Shown: positions 54,296 through 63,129 of the stretch, piece by piece | How the letters are laid out: the number at the start of each line of letters is the position of its first letter | Numbering within the stretch: the stretch's first letter is position 1 | Assembly (NCBI RefSeq): GCF_010882175.1 | Contig: NZ_WKLH01000002.1 | Coordinates: 496,001-560,000, forward strand | DNA from: Mangrovibacterium lignilyticum | GTDB taxonomy: Bacteria > Bacteroidota > Bacteroidia > Bacteroidales > Prolixibacteraceae | Reading direction: 5' to 3' | Length of the DNA: 64,000 nucleotides | Translations under genes and position numbers: made by a program | The notes under the pieces: model-generated | The model's input: the letters and a program-made list of their open reading frames with translations, nothing else | Databases searched by the model: none | Told to the model about the DNA's origin: nothing

Positions 54296-54871
54296 TCAGC
54301 TTCCTTTTTTGTAACACTGATACAGTTTCTTTTGTAATCCCAGCTTTGCCCGGTGAATCAACGATTCGACCGACGACAGGGAAAGCCCCATCACCCCGGC
54401 AATATCCTGGTACGAGAGATCGTCGAGTTTGCTCAGCGTAAAGGCCACGCGTTGGCGCTCGGGCAAACTGTTGATTGCATGATACAAATTTGTTCGTCGC
54501 TGCTTATTTTCCACTTCATGGTCGGGACGCGAGTTCCAGCTTTCGTCGGCAACATCCCGGTTGAAGTCGTCCGATGAACCGATCCCGATTGCCTGGAAAA
54601 AACGACGGCGTTTGTAGTCGCGAACAAAATTCAGCGAACGGTTGACTGCCATCCGGTAAATCCAGGTCGATAATTTCGAATCGCCCCGGAACTTAGGCAG
54701 CGAATGATAAACGTCGACAAACACCTCCTGCGCCAAATCTTCCGCATCATCCCGATCCTGAACGAAACCCAGACAAGTGTGCAACACCAGCTTTTGATGG
54801 CGATCGACCAAAAGCCGAAAAGCCTTGTCGTCGCCACTGTTAATTTGTCGCACCAATTCCTGATCAGTCAT
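54296..54871 (-). CDS. ECF-type RNA polymerase sigma factor
   Basis: Sigma-70 family factor of 191 residues. Region 2 (about 20-90) shows DAEDLAQEVFVDVYHSLPKF and STWIYRMAVNRSLNFVRDYKRR; region 4 (about 130-185) shows LPERQRVAFTLSKLDDLSY and MGLSLSSVESLIHRAK. Regions 1 and 3 are absent, as in ECF factors. It heads an operon with a zinc anti-sigma factor and a Spy-like sensor, and a likely self-recognised promoter lies 27 bases before its start. Metal or envelope stress is the probable trigger. Confidence 0.92.
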   Translation of the reverse strand: MTDQELVRQINSGDDKAFRLLVDRHQKLVLHTCLGFVQDRDDAEDLAQEVFVDVYHSLPKFRGDSKLSTWIYRMAVNRSLNFVRDYKRRRFFQAIGIGSSDDFNRDVADESWNSRPDHEVENKQRRTNLYHAINSLPERQRVAFTLSKLDDLSYQDIAGVMGLSLSSVESLIHRAKLGLQKKLYQCYKKGS

Positions 54872-54897
54872 CTGTTGAATATTCAGTTTCGGTTTTT

Positions 54898-54924
54898 GAC
54901 ACCAATTTATTCAAAAACTTGCGG
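54898..54924 (-). promoter_or_regulatory. ECF-type autoregulatory promoter of the sigma operon
   Basis: Read on the minus strand: CCGCAAGTTTTT, 9 bases, GGTGTC, with the second block 27 bases before the sigma start codon. The match to the promoter of the LTXXQ operon (same blocks, same spacing) suggests that the encoded sigma factor reads both. Confidence 0.7.
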
Positions 54925-55080
54925 CTTGTTTGTCAAAATTTGCATCTTTTTCAGTTTCGTGATCAATCAGATGGGATTGCACTTATTTTTTCGCACCGAA
55001 CGGAACAAAAACCAGCAGCTCCACCGCCTTATAATGACAATTATTACTATTTTTAGCGCACAACTTATAAACCCCAACTA

Positions 55081-56910
55081 ATGAATCTGACAATTACAGA
55101 CGTAATCATCATTGCGTTGTATCTTGTATCGACAGTCGTTATCGGACTGGTCTTGAAAAAAGTAGCTCAAAAGAGCAAATCCAATTATCTTCTTGGCGGA
55201 AACAAATTACCCTGGTACATGCTTGGTTTGTCCAACGCATCCGGCATGTTCGACATTTCCGGAACCATGTGGCTGGTAACCCTGCTATTTGTTTACGGGT
55301 TGAAGAGTATCTGGATTCCCTGGCTGTGGCCGGTTTTTAACCAGGTCTTTTTAATGGTCTTCCTGAGTATCTGGCTTCGCCGCTCCAATGTAACGACCGG
55401 AGCCGAGTGGATCAACACGCGTTTCGGGCGGAAGATGGACAGTAATTTATCGCATGGAGTCGTCGTCATTTTCGCGCTCATTCTTTGCCTTGGCTACCTG
55501 GCCTACGGGTTCATCGGCTTAGGCAAATTCGTGATGATCTTCATCCCCTGGGATGTTGTTGCTCCCTATGTGCCGTTCACCGTTTCCGAGGCCTACGTTC
55601 CTCACGTTTATGGAATCACCTTCACCCTGTTTGCTGTCTTTTATGCGGTTTTAGGTGGAATGACCAGTATTGTGTGGGCCGACGTTTTGCAATACATCAT
55701 CATGACCATTTCGGCCATCCTGATTGGCGTACTGGCCATGAAAGCACTGACGGTTGAAACGCTGAACGTGCCCGATGGCTGGAAAACCCCCTTCTTTGGG
55801 TGGCGACTCGATGGCCTCGACTGGCGGGGAATTATCGACCAGGTCAACAACAAGATTGCCAGCGATGGTTATTCGCTGTTCACCATCTTCTTTATGATGA
55901 TGGTCTTCAAAGGGCTGCTGGTTTCTATTGCCGGACCGGCGCCAACCTACGACATGCAAAAAATTCTGTCGACCAAAAATCCGAAAGATGCCGCTAAAAT
56001 GAGCGCCTTTGTGTCGGTTGTGCTGATGCCGATTCGCTACTTCATGATTGCCGGTTTTGCAGTCCTGGGAATTCTTTATTTCGACCGGCTGAACCTGATG
56101 GTTGCCGGAAAGATCGACTTTGAGCAAATTCTACCCTCTGCCATTGCCGAGTTCGTTCCGGTTGGCTTTATGGGGCTGCTGCTGGCCGGCTTGCTGGCGG
56201 CGTTCAACTCAACCTTTGCCGGAACATTGAATGCCGCGCAGGCCTACGTGGTTAACGACATTTACCTGCGCTATGTCAACCCCGAAGCGCCCAACGATAA
56301 AATTAAAAACATCAACTACGCCACCGGGATTATCGTTGTGATCGTCAGCATCATCTTTGGTATTTTTGCCGAAAACGTGAACAGCCTGCTTCAATGGATC
56401 GTGTCTGCGTTGTATGGTAGTTATGTGGTATCAAACGTTTTGAAATGGTACTGGTGGCGATTCAACGGTTACGGTTATTTCTGGGGAATGGTCGCCGGCC
56501 TGATTCCGGCCCTGATCTTTCCGTACATCTTTACCGAAACACTGGATCTCTATTATTTCCCCTGGTTGCTCTTAATATCGGTTAGTGGTGCTCTACTGGG
56601 TACATCCCTTTCCAAGCCAACCGACGAAGCCGTGCTGAAGGAATTCTACCGCACAGTTCGTCCATGGGGTTTTTGGGGACCAATCAAAGCAAAAGTCATG
56701 GCCGAAGATCCAACTTTCGAACCCAATAGAAACTTCAAGCTCGACATGTTCAACGTCGTCATCGGCACGATTGCCCAAACAGCTTTGGTTGCGTTACCGA
56801 TCTACATTGTTCTAAGCGATACAGTCCCGATCTGGATCACCATCATTATATCAATCGTTTGCGGAGTAATCCTCAAAAAGACCTGGTGGGACAAGCTGCC
56901 GGAAAATTAA
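55081..56910 (+). CDS. SSS-family sugar:sodium symporter
   Basis: Polytopic protein of 609 residues with about 14 hydrophobic helices, at the long end of the SSS family. Marks are the first loop KKVAQKSKSNYLLGGNKLPW, GGMTSIVWADVLQYIIM (the family signature) and LLAGLLAAFNSTFAGTLNAA in the sodium-site region. It is followed by GH130 and epimerase genes, the same order as the Bacteroides fragilis mannan locus, where the symporter is proposed to import mannobiose. An intercistronic hairpin follows it. Confidence 0.88.
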   Translation: MNLTITDVIIIALYLVSTVVIGLVLKKVAQKSKSNYLLGGNKLPWYMLGLSNASGMFDISGTMWLVTLLFVYGLKSIWIPWLWPVFNQVFLMVFLSIWLRRSNVTTGAEWINTRFGRKMDSNLSHGVVVIFALILCLGYLAYGFIGLGKFVMIFIPWDVVAPYVPFTVSEAYVPHVYGITFTLFAVFYAVLGGMTSIVWADVLQYIIMTISAILIGVLAMKALTVETLNVPDGWKTPFFGWRLDGLDWRGIIDQVNNKIASDGYSLFTIFFMMMVFKGLLVSIAGPAPTYDMQKILSTKNPKDAAKMSAFVSVVLMPIRYFMIAGFAVLGILYFDRLNLMVAGKIDFEQILPSAIAEFVPVGFMGLLLAGLLAAFNSTFAGTLNAAQAYVVNDIYLRYVNPEAPNDKIKNINYATGIIVVIVSIIFGIFAENVNSLLQWIVSALYGSYVVSNVLKWYWWRFNGYGYFWGMVAGLIPALIFPYIFTETLDLYYFPWLLLISVSGALLGTSLSKPTDEAVLKEFYRTVRPWGFWGPIKAKVMAEDPTFEPNRNFKLDMFNVVIGTIAQTALVALPIYIVLSDTVPIWITIIISIVCGVILKKTWWDKLPEN

Positions 56911-56926
56911 GTACGAAAGAAAATAC

Positions 56927-56961
56927 TCAGTCAGCTTCCCCACCCAACGGGAGCTGACTGA
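56927..56961 (+). other. Strong intercistronic hairpin between symporter and GH130
   Basis: Perfect 10-bp stem TCAGTCAGCT/AGCTGACTGA, with CCC and GGG able to extend it inside the loop. There is no T-run after it. In an operon, such a stem could set different mRNA levels or stability for the membrane and enzyme genes. Confidence 0.6.
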
Positions 56962-57017
56962 TCTCATATCAACAACAACTTATCGAAACAGTAAGAAAAG
57001 TAATTTGAAGTAGAATT

Positions 57018-58202
57018 ATGAAACCCACAGAAAAAGAATTTAAGAAAAGACTGCGGAAGCTGCAGGAACAGCACGAAAGCTTCCTGACGAAACGAAACAA
57101 GCCGGTCAAAAATTTCAATGGTATTTACAAACGCTACAAACGCCCGATCGTAACCAACGAACACACGCCCCTGCATTGGCGGTACGATCTGAGCTACGAC
57201 AGCAATCCATACCTGATGCAGCGAATTGGTATTAACGCAGCGTTCAACTCCGGAGCAATCTATCTGGATGGCAAATACCTGCTGGCTGTTCGGGTTGAAG
57301 GCTGGGATCGCAAATCCTTTTTTGCGATTTGCGAAAGCCCGAATGGCATCGACAACTGGCGGTTCTGGGAGCGTCCGATTACCTTACCGGAAACAGAAAT
57401 TCCGGAAACGAATGTTTACGACATGCGCCTCACCAAACACGAGGATGGTTGGATTTACGGTGTGTTTTGCGCTGAGCGCAAGGATCCGAAAGCTCCCGCC
57501 GGCGACACGTCGTCTGCCACTGCTGACGGTGGAATTGCCCGCACGAAAGATTTGGTAAACTGGGAGCGTCTGCCCGATTTTATCTCACACAGCGGACAAC
57601 AACGGAACCTTGTTCTGCATCCCGAGTTTGTAAATGGCCAATACGCATTCTACACCCGACCGCAGGATGGCTTCATCGACGTTGGCGGCGGTGGCGGTAT
57701 TGGCTGGGGATTGGTGGATGACATCACCAAGGCTGAAGCTTTCAAGGAAGATATAATTGATGGGAAAGTTTACCATACCATCAAAGAATTGAAAAACGGA
57801 CAGGGCCCTGTGCCATTGAAAACAAAGAAAGGCTGGTTGCATTTAGCACACGGCGTTCGAAACTGTGCGGCCGGCTTGCGCTATGTGCTTTACCTGTTCC
57901 TGACTGATTTAGAAGATCCATCGAAAATAATCGCTCGTCCGGGAGGCTACTTCCTGGCTCCGGAAGGTGAAGAGCGTATCGGAGATGTTTCGAACGTATT
58001 ATTCGCCAACGGGTGGATTTGCAACGAAAAAGATGAAGTGTTTATTTACTACGCCTCGTCGGACACGCGTATGCATGTAGCCACCAGCAGCATTGATCGT
58101 TTATTGGATTATGTGCTAAACACACCGGAAGATAAGCTCCGGTCAGCCGAAAGCGTCAATACAATCAATGCGCTGATCGATCAGAATAAAGGAAAATATT
58201 AG
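57018..58202 (+). CDS. 4-O-beta-D-mannosyl-D-glucose phosphorylase (GH130_1)
   Basis: Phosphorylase of 394 residues that should split mannosyl-glucose with phosphate to mannose 1-phosphate and glucose. The N-terminal helical extension (about 1-40), INAAFNSGAIYLDGKYLLAVR, and the general-acid region NVYDMRLTKHEDG (Asp135) are as in the GH130 subfamily 1 enzymes. A glycine-rich loop, DVGGGGGIGWG, near residue 220 helps bind phosphate. The epimerase gene 5 bp downstream makes its substrate from mannobiose, which supports this assignment over other mannosyl phosphorylases. Confidence 0.88.
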   Translation: MKPTEKEFKKRLRKLQEQHESFLTKRNKPVKNFNGIYKRYKRPIVTNEHTPLHWRYDLSYDSNPYLMQRIGINAAFNSGAIYLDGKYLLAVRVEGWDRKSFFAICESPNGIDNWRFWERPITLPETEIPETNVYDMRLTKHEDGWIYGVFCAERKDPKAPAGDTSSATADGGIARTKDLVNWERLPDFISHSGQQRNLVLHPEFVNGQYAFYTRPQDGFIDVGGGGGIGWGLVDDITKAEAFKEDIIDGKVYHTIKELKNGQGPVPLKTKKGWLHLAHGVRNCAAGLRYVLYLFLTDLEDPSKIIARPGGYFLAPEGEERIGDVSNVLFANGWICNEKDEVFIYYASSDTRMHVATSSIDRLLDYVLNTPEDKLRSAESVNTINALIDQNKGKY

Positions 58203-58207
58203 TTCGC

Positions 58208-59404
58208 ATGAATTTAAACAGCATGAAGCAGCAACTCGAAACAGAGTTGCTGCACAATATCTTAAAATACTGGCAGGAAAAAGTCTTCGACAAAGCCTCC
58301 GGCCAATTTATCGGGAAAATCGACAACGATGAAATCGCCCATCCGGAGTACCTGAAGGCCTCCATCATCAACGCGCGCATCCTTTGGACCGTCGCAGCAG
58401 CATACCGCCAATTTCCGAATGAAAGCTATTTGCAAATCATGGCCAAATCGTACGATATTCTGATCAAAGACTTTTGGGACCCGGAAAATGGCGGAATCTA
58501 CTGGAGTATCGATGGAAACAACCAGCCACTGGATACTAAAAAGCAAATGTATGCGCAGGCTTTTGCCATTTATGCATTGAGCGAATATTATATGGCTGTT
58601 GGCATTGAACAAGCCAAACAACTGGCCATTAGCTTATTTTGGATATTGGAGCGCTACGGATTCGATCCGGAACACGGCGGATATATCGAAGCCCTTTCGG
58701 CTGACTGGAAAGAAGTAGGCGATCAACGATTAAGTGAAAAGGACATGGACACGAAAAAGTCGATGAACACGCACCTGCACATTCTGGAAGCTTACACCAA
58801 CCTCTACCGCATTTGGAAAGATGAAGACCTGAAGGAAAAGCTACAGCATACGCTCGAAGTTTTTCTGGACCGGATTGTCGATGCAAAAGCCGCTTCTTTC
58901 AACCTGTTCTTTGATTTGGATTGGACCCTGAAGTCGGAACACCGCTCTTTTGGCCACGACATTGAAGGAAGCTGGCTGATTTACGAAGCAGCCGAGGTAT
59001 TGGGAGATGAAAAACTCCTGAAACGTTCGAAGAAGATCGCAGTAGCAATGGCAGAACAAGTTTTGACAAATGGAACAGACACCGACGGCGGCATTTTTTA
59101 CGAAGGTGAAAACGGCAAAATTCTGGATTCGGACAAACACTGGTGGCCGCAAGCCGAAGCTGTTGTTGGTTTTTTCAACGCCTGGCAGTTATCGGGCGAA
59201 GAGAAGTTCCTAAACGCATCTGTGAAAACTTGGGAATTAATCGATTCTAAATTTGTCGACCATGAACATGGAGAATGGTACGCCATTGTCAACAAAGAAG
59301 GTGTTCCCTATCCTAATGCAAAAGTTGATGAATGGAAGTGCCCCTATCATAATGGGCGGTTTTGCCTCGAACTAATTAGTCGGATCAATAAACTTAGGAA
59401 TTAA
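58208..59404 (+). CDS. Cellobiose 2-epimerase (AGE family)
   Basis: Cytosolic (alpha/alpha)6-barrel enzyme of 398 residues that inverts C2 of the reducing-end sugar of beta-1,4 disaccharides. Active-site residues are visible: NTHLHILEAYTNLYR (His189/His191), SFGHDIEGSWL (His250), KHWWPQAEAVVGF and CPYHNGR (His381). In the mannan pathway it turns mannobiose into mannosyl-glucose for the GH130 enzyme encoded 5 bp upstream. With cellobiose it would make glucosyl-mannose. It ends the operon; a strong terminator follows. Confidence 0.9.
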   Translation: MNLNSMKQQLETELLHNILKYWQEKVFDKASGQFIGKIDNDEIAHPEYLKASIINARILWTVAAAYRQFPNESYLQIMAKSYDILIKDFWDPENGGIYWSIDGNNQPLDTKKQMYAQAFAIYALSEYYMAVGIEQAKQLAISLFWILERYGFDPEHGGYIEALSADWKEVGDQRLSEKDMDTKKSMNTHLHILEAYTNLYRIWKDEDLKEKLQHTLEVFLDRIVDAKAASFNLFFDLDWTLKSEHRSFGHDIEGSWLIYEAAEVLGDEKLLKRSKKIAVAMAEQVLTNGTDTDGGIFYEGENGKILDSDKHWWPQAEAVVGFFNAWQLSGEEKFLNASVKTWELIDSKFVDHEHGEWYAIVNKEGVPYPNAKVDEWKCPYHNGRFCLELISRINKLRN

Positions 59405-59410
59405 ACAAAA

Positions 59411-59449
59411 AGCAGGAAATATGAAATTGATGTTTTCACATTTCCTGCC
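59411..59449 (+). terminator. Terminator of the symporter-GH130-epimerase operon
   Basis: Stem GCAGGAAAT/ATTTCCTGC, extended inside by TGAAA/TTTCA, then CTTTTGTC. It starts 7 bases past the stop codon. Confidence 0.75.
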
Positions 59450-59568
59450 TTTTGTCATGTTTTACCGCTATAAAACATCTGTTTGTCTGCTTATTAAATA
59501 TTTTTAACGAAATTTTTATTCGTGGCGCTCAGAAAAACCTATTTTTAGGGAAATTTTGATCCGACACC

Positions 59569-59841
59569 ATGAAAGCAGTTATTCTAACCTCCTCAATATT
59601 CTATTTGCTGGGTTTGAAAATGTCTCAAAATATTGAGTTGACTCAGAAAAATCAGCCTGACGCAGATCCTACGCCTGCTAAACAGGAGCAAGTTTTGACA
59701 AAAACAGCTGTTGAAAAAACGGAGGAAGAAAAAACGCTTTACATAAATCCGAAAGAAGAAACCAAAGTTTTAGAATCTGATTCCGGCTTTAAATCGGTGG
59801 TTCGTCAAAAATCAACCCACCTCATGGAAAAAATGGACTAA
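59569..59841 (+). CDS. Small unknown protein with N-terminal hydrophobic segment
   Basis: Protein of 90 residues that I do not recognise. Residues 1-18 (AVILTSSIFYLLGLKM) are hydrophobic and could be a signal or anchor; the rest is polar and rich in Glu, Lys and Thr, probably unstructured. A TATTTTTA box at 59540-59547 resembles a -7 element 22 bases before the start. It overlaps the convergent thioesterase gene by 4 bases at its end. A real small gene is plausible but not certain. Confidence 0.5.
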   Translation: MKAVILTSSIFYLLGLKMSQNIELTQKNQPDADPTPAKQEQVLTKTAVEKTEEEKTLYINPKEETKVLESDSGFKSVVRQKSTHLMEKMD

Positions 59842-60329
59842 GCGTCTGCCTCTTCAAAAAAAGCATTCACTCCGGGATAGTGAAATTTCTCGCGGGCAAT
59901 CCGTTCAGGAAAGATAAAATAAGTGACTTCTGCTTCGGTGCATAACTTTCCTTCTGAATTAAATAGTTGAGCTTGAATTTTAGCCAACCGCTTTTGTTGT
60001 TCCAGCAGTTTAGCCCGCAAAACAAGCTTGCCCGCATTCGTATAAACGGTCTCTTTATATTTCACATTCAACGCTGTTGTCACTCCGGCTGTCCCACATT
60101 TCACGTAAACAACCCAAGCTGATATTTCATCCAACATCGTTGCCTTTATACCTCCATGCAGCACATTCACCCAACCCATAAATTGCTCTTTGGGTTCCCA
60201 TTCAGCATACAATTCTTCTCCGTCTTCCCAAAATTCAAGTTTTAAGCCAATCGTGTTGTGCGGTGAGCAACCAATACATTGATAGAATTCGGGATCATCG
60301 TTGCGATGAGCATTAACTATTTTTCTCAT
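59838..60329 (-). CDS. PaaI-type hotdog thioesterase
   Basis: Protein of 163 residues with a single hotdog domain: HNTIGLKLEFWEDGEELYAEW, then GWVNVLHGGIKATMLDEISAW with the family HGG and an acidic Asp in the long helix, and VYTNAGKLVLRAKL as a later strand. It should hydrolyse an acyl-CoA thioester. A cysteine-containing start region (YQCIGCSPHN) is common in this subgroup. I chose the ATG at 60329 over a TTG two codons earlier. The substrate is unknown. Confidence 0.85.
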   Translation of the reverse strand: MRKIVNAHRNDDPEFYQCIGCSPHNTIGLKLEFWEDGEELYAEWEPKEQFMGWVNVLHGGIKATMLDEISAWVVYVKCGTAGVTTALNVKYKETVYTNAGKLVLRAKLLEQQKRLAKIQAQLFNSEGKLCTEAEVTYFIFPERIAREKFHYPGVNAFFEEADA

Positions 60330-60390
60330 GACCAAAAAGAGTTAGAAAAGAAAAACGGCCGGAAAAGCTTCCCGACCGCATTTATATCGT

Positions 60391-61206
60391 CTAGTTATTT
60401 CCGAGTATTAAAGGCAAACCGTCTTTTGCACTTCCCACAACAATAACTTTCGCATTCGGCGACTTAGCTAGGTCTATAGTGGCTTCAATTCCCCGTTGGG
60501 TCAATATATTATTGGTCAAACTTGAATTGATGATTCGGTTGAATGCTGCAATACCTTCTGCTTCGATGCGCTTACGTTCTGCCTCGGAAGTTTCACGAGT
60601 CAAACGAAACTGGTACGCCAATGCTTCTTGTTCAGTTTTCAGTTTATTTTCGATCGCTACACGAATCTGGTCTGGTAGATTGATTGAACGAATTAACAAG
60701 GCACGCATATCGATGTTATTTTCTTTCAAAATAATCTTTGTTTCATCAATAATCGCCTGTTCAACTTCGCTGCGTTTAGTCGAATAAATTTCTTCAGCGG
60801 TATATCGACCGGCTACCTGCCGTACCATTGAACGCGTTTCTGGAATAATCAACTGATCGACATAACGTTTACCAAACACTTCGTGCAGGGTACCAATATT
60901 GCCGTAAATCGGATTAAACCGTACAGATACATCCATGTTGATTGACAGCCCGTTTTTGTCCAAAACATCCATCGTTTCTTCACGCTGCTGCTCTTTCACA
61001 TCATAAACAATCAGATCGTTCCATGGAGCAACCACGTGAAATCCGGGTAAATAGATATTCTCTTTATCCAATCCGTCGTTAAAAGGCTTAAAAATAATTG
61101 CCCGCTCACCGGGCTGTAGCGTATAAAACATACTGCTTCCGAAGAAAATAAGCAACAAAACGCCGACTGCAATAATAATCAAGTAGGATTTTTTCAAAGT
61201 ATTCAT
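60391..61206 (-). CDS. Prohibitin/SPFH-domain membrane protein
   Basis: Protein of 271 residues with one N-terminal membrane helix (about 8-28), an SPFH domain (about 28-200, with TLQPGERAIIFKPFNDGL, SINMDVSVRFNP, VAGRYTAEEIYSTKR) and a short coiled coil (about 190-225, RLTRETSEAERKRIEAEG). The layout and size match bacterial prohibitins, which form large ring assemblies linked to membrane protein quality control. No protease gene is adjacent. Confidence 0.9.
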   Translation of the reverse strand: MNTLKKSYLIIIAVGVLLLIFFGSSMFYTLQPGERAIIFKPFNDGLDKENIYLPGFHVVAPWNDLIVYDVKEQQREETMDVLDKNGLSINMDVSVRFNPIYGNIGTLHEVFGKRYVDQLIIPETRSMVRQVAGRYTAEEIYSTKRSEVEQAIIDETKIILKENNIDMRALLIRSINLPDQIRVAIENKLKTEQEALAYQFRLTRETSEAERKRIEAEGIAAFNRIINSSLTNNILTQRGIEATIDLAKSPNAKVIVVGSAKDGLPLILGNN

Positions 61207-61306
61207 TCTTGTAAGTTTTCAATATATAATTATACGATATTAAGCAATTGCCGTCAATTAAACAAAAGCCATTCCACAAGTTCGTTCAAACTGATCAAAA
61301 TAATAC

Positions 61307-61338
61307 TTTGACAGACGAATTAATTTTATTTAGCTTTG
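61307..61338 (+). promoter_or_regulatory. Bacteroidota-type promoter for the nucleoside phosphorylase
   Basis: TTTG at 61307-61310, 20 bp, then TAGCTTTG at 61331-61338; both blocks are exact. The start codon is 25 bases on. Confidence 0.7.
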
Positions 61339-61363
61339 ACCATAATCAAAAGCAGAATGATCT

Positions 61364-62233
61364 ATGATTGGTTCTTCAGAGCTCATAATTAACCCCGATG
61401 GAAGTATTTTTCATCTTCATTTAAAACCGGAACAAGTTGCAGACCAAGTCATTTTTGTTGGGGATCCGGGACGGGTTGACATGATTGCATCGTATTTTTC
61501 GAGCATTGAGTTTAAAGTGAGCAACCGCGAATTTGTGAGTATGACAGGCCTGTACAAACAAACACGCATCACAGTCATCTCAACGGGAATCGGTACAGAC
61601 AATATTGATATTGTCATGAATGAACTGGATGCATTGGTCAATATTGATTTTACCAGCCGGAAGGAAAAGGCTCAGAAACGAAGTCTGAACATCATTCGAA
61701 TTGGCACCTCAGGAGGCCTTCAGCCGTTCTTGGATGTGAACTCCTTTGTTATCTCACGCAAAGCGATTGGCTTTGACGGATTGCTGAACTTTTATGCAGG
61801 CCGCAACTCTGTAGCTGATCTGGACTTTGAGGATCATTTCAAAAAACATGTTAACTGGAATATGTTGTTGACTTCACCATACGTTGTCAATGCATCGGAC
61901 GAGTTATTTGATAAAATAGACAATGGTGAATTTACTTCAGGAGTCACCATCTCCGCACCGGGTTTTTATGGCCCTCAAGGTCGGGTGATGCGTCTGCCAA
62001 TCGTCGATCCCAATATCAACTCAAAGATTGAAAGCTTCAGCTACCACAATCAAAAAATTACCAATTACGAAATGGAATGTTCGGCTATTTACGGCTTATC
62101 GGCTTTACTCGGACACCATGCCTTAACCGTGTGCTTGATTATTGCAAACCGACTTAGCAAAAGTGCAAACGGCGAATATCAACCACAAATGAAAAAGCTC
62201 ATTCAACTGGTTTTGGATAAATTGACAGAATAA
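61364..62233 (+). CDS. Nucleoside phosphorylase (uridine phosphorylase-like)
   Basis: Cytosolic enzyme of 289 residues in the PNP/UDP family. The phosphate-binding segment VGDPGRVDMIASYF, ISTGIGTDNIDIVMNEL, RIGTSGGLQPFLDVN, and the base/ribose-binding KITNYEMECSAIYGL are all seen. Its order and length fit uridine phosphorylase-like enzymes, but purine specificity cannot be excluded. It cleaves nucleosides with phosphate in salvage. Confidence 0.88.
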   Translation: MIGSSELIINPDGSIFHLHLKPEQVADQVIFVGDPGRVDMIASYFSSIEFKVSNREFVSMTGLYKQTRITVISTGIGTDNIDIVMNELDALVNIDFTSRKEKAQKRSLNIIRIGTSGGLQPFLDVNSFVISRKAIGFDGLLNFYAGRNSVADLDFEDHFKKHVNWNMLLTSPYVVNASDELFDKIDNGEFTSGVTISAPGFYGPQGRVMRLPIVDPNINSKIESFSYHNQKITNYEMECSAIYGLSALLGHHALTVCLIIANRLSKSANGEYQPQMKKLIQLVLDKLTE

Positions 62234-62260
62234 TCTATCTTCAACCAATACATTAAGCTT

Positions 62261-63127
62261 ATGGATTCAGAAAAACTTCAAGCCCTAATTAGCCTTTTAG
62301 ATGACCCGGATCAAGCGGTATTTGAAATGGTGGAGAAAGAACTGTTGAAGGAGGATGCTTTGCAGGTTGAAGAATTGGAGCACATTTGGGAAACCAGCCT
62401 GGATGAGTTAATGCAAAACCGCATTGAAGACCTCATTCAACAAATCCAGTTTCGGGAAACAAGCAAGAAGATAAAAAGCTGGACCAACCAGGAGGAAGTT
62501 GATTTGTTTGAAGGTTTTTTCCTGATCAGCCAATATCAATATCCTGATTTAAAACTGAAAAACATTCAGAGCCAGCTCAAAAAGATTAGCAGCGATGTTT
62601 GGTTGGAGATTAATAACAGGCTGACATCAATTGAAAAGATCACTGTATTGAATCACATTTTGTACGATGTCAACAAGTTTGCCATTAACCATTCCAATCC
62701 TACATTACCGCAAAATTGCTATTTAAACCTGTTGCTTGAGACCAAGAAAGGCAACCCGGTTTCACTGGCCATACTTTACACAATTATTGCCCGCGACCTG
62801 GGATTTCCGGTTCAATTAATCGATTTTCCTCAAAATCCACTGGTGGCCTATGTTGATGCCGAGTTAGCAAAAAAGACGCATGGCGAAGATTACGATTCAC
62901 CAGTTTTATTTTATATCAATCCGGCCAATAATGGTGCGATTATCGGCAGAAAAGAAATCGAGTTTTTCATGAAAAAGAATGAAAAAATCGATGAGATGCT
63001 TTTTCAAACACCATGCGAAGATCGGAAAATAATCAAATTGTTGCTTGCCAACCTGATTGAAGCTTACGAAGCTGTCGGGTATAAAGAGAAAGTAAATGAT
63101 CTGAGCTCCATTTCTGACTTATTGTAA
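62261..63127 (+). CDS. SirB1-family transglutaminase-like protein
   Basis: Protein of 288 residues. The SirB1 signature is present as LLLETKKGNPVSLAILYTIIARDLGFPVQLIDFP (shortened landmark: GNPVSLAILY). At the place where relatives usually have PGHFLVR, this one reads PQNPLVAYVD, so the conserved His is absent. The N-terminal 90 residues are acidic and helical. It probably lacks enzyme activity and may serve as a binding or regulatory protein. It lies 27 bp after the phosphorylase and converges on truA, 2 bp away. Confidence 0.75.
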   Translation: MDSEKLQALISLLDDPDQAVFEMVEKELLKEDALQVEELEHIWETSLDELMQNRIEDLIQQIQFRETSKKIKSWTNQEEVDLFEGFFLISQYQYPDLKLKNIQSQLKKISSDVWLEINNRLTSIEKITVLNHILYDVNKFAINHSNPTLPQNCYLNLLLETKKGNPVSLAILYTIIARDLGFPVQLIDFPQNPLVAYVDAELAKKTHGEDYDSPVLFYINPANNGAIIGRKEIEFFMKKNEKIDEMLFQTPCEDRKIIKLLLANLIEAYEAVGYKEKVNDLSSISDLL

Positions 63128-63129
63128 GT

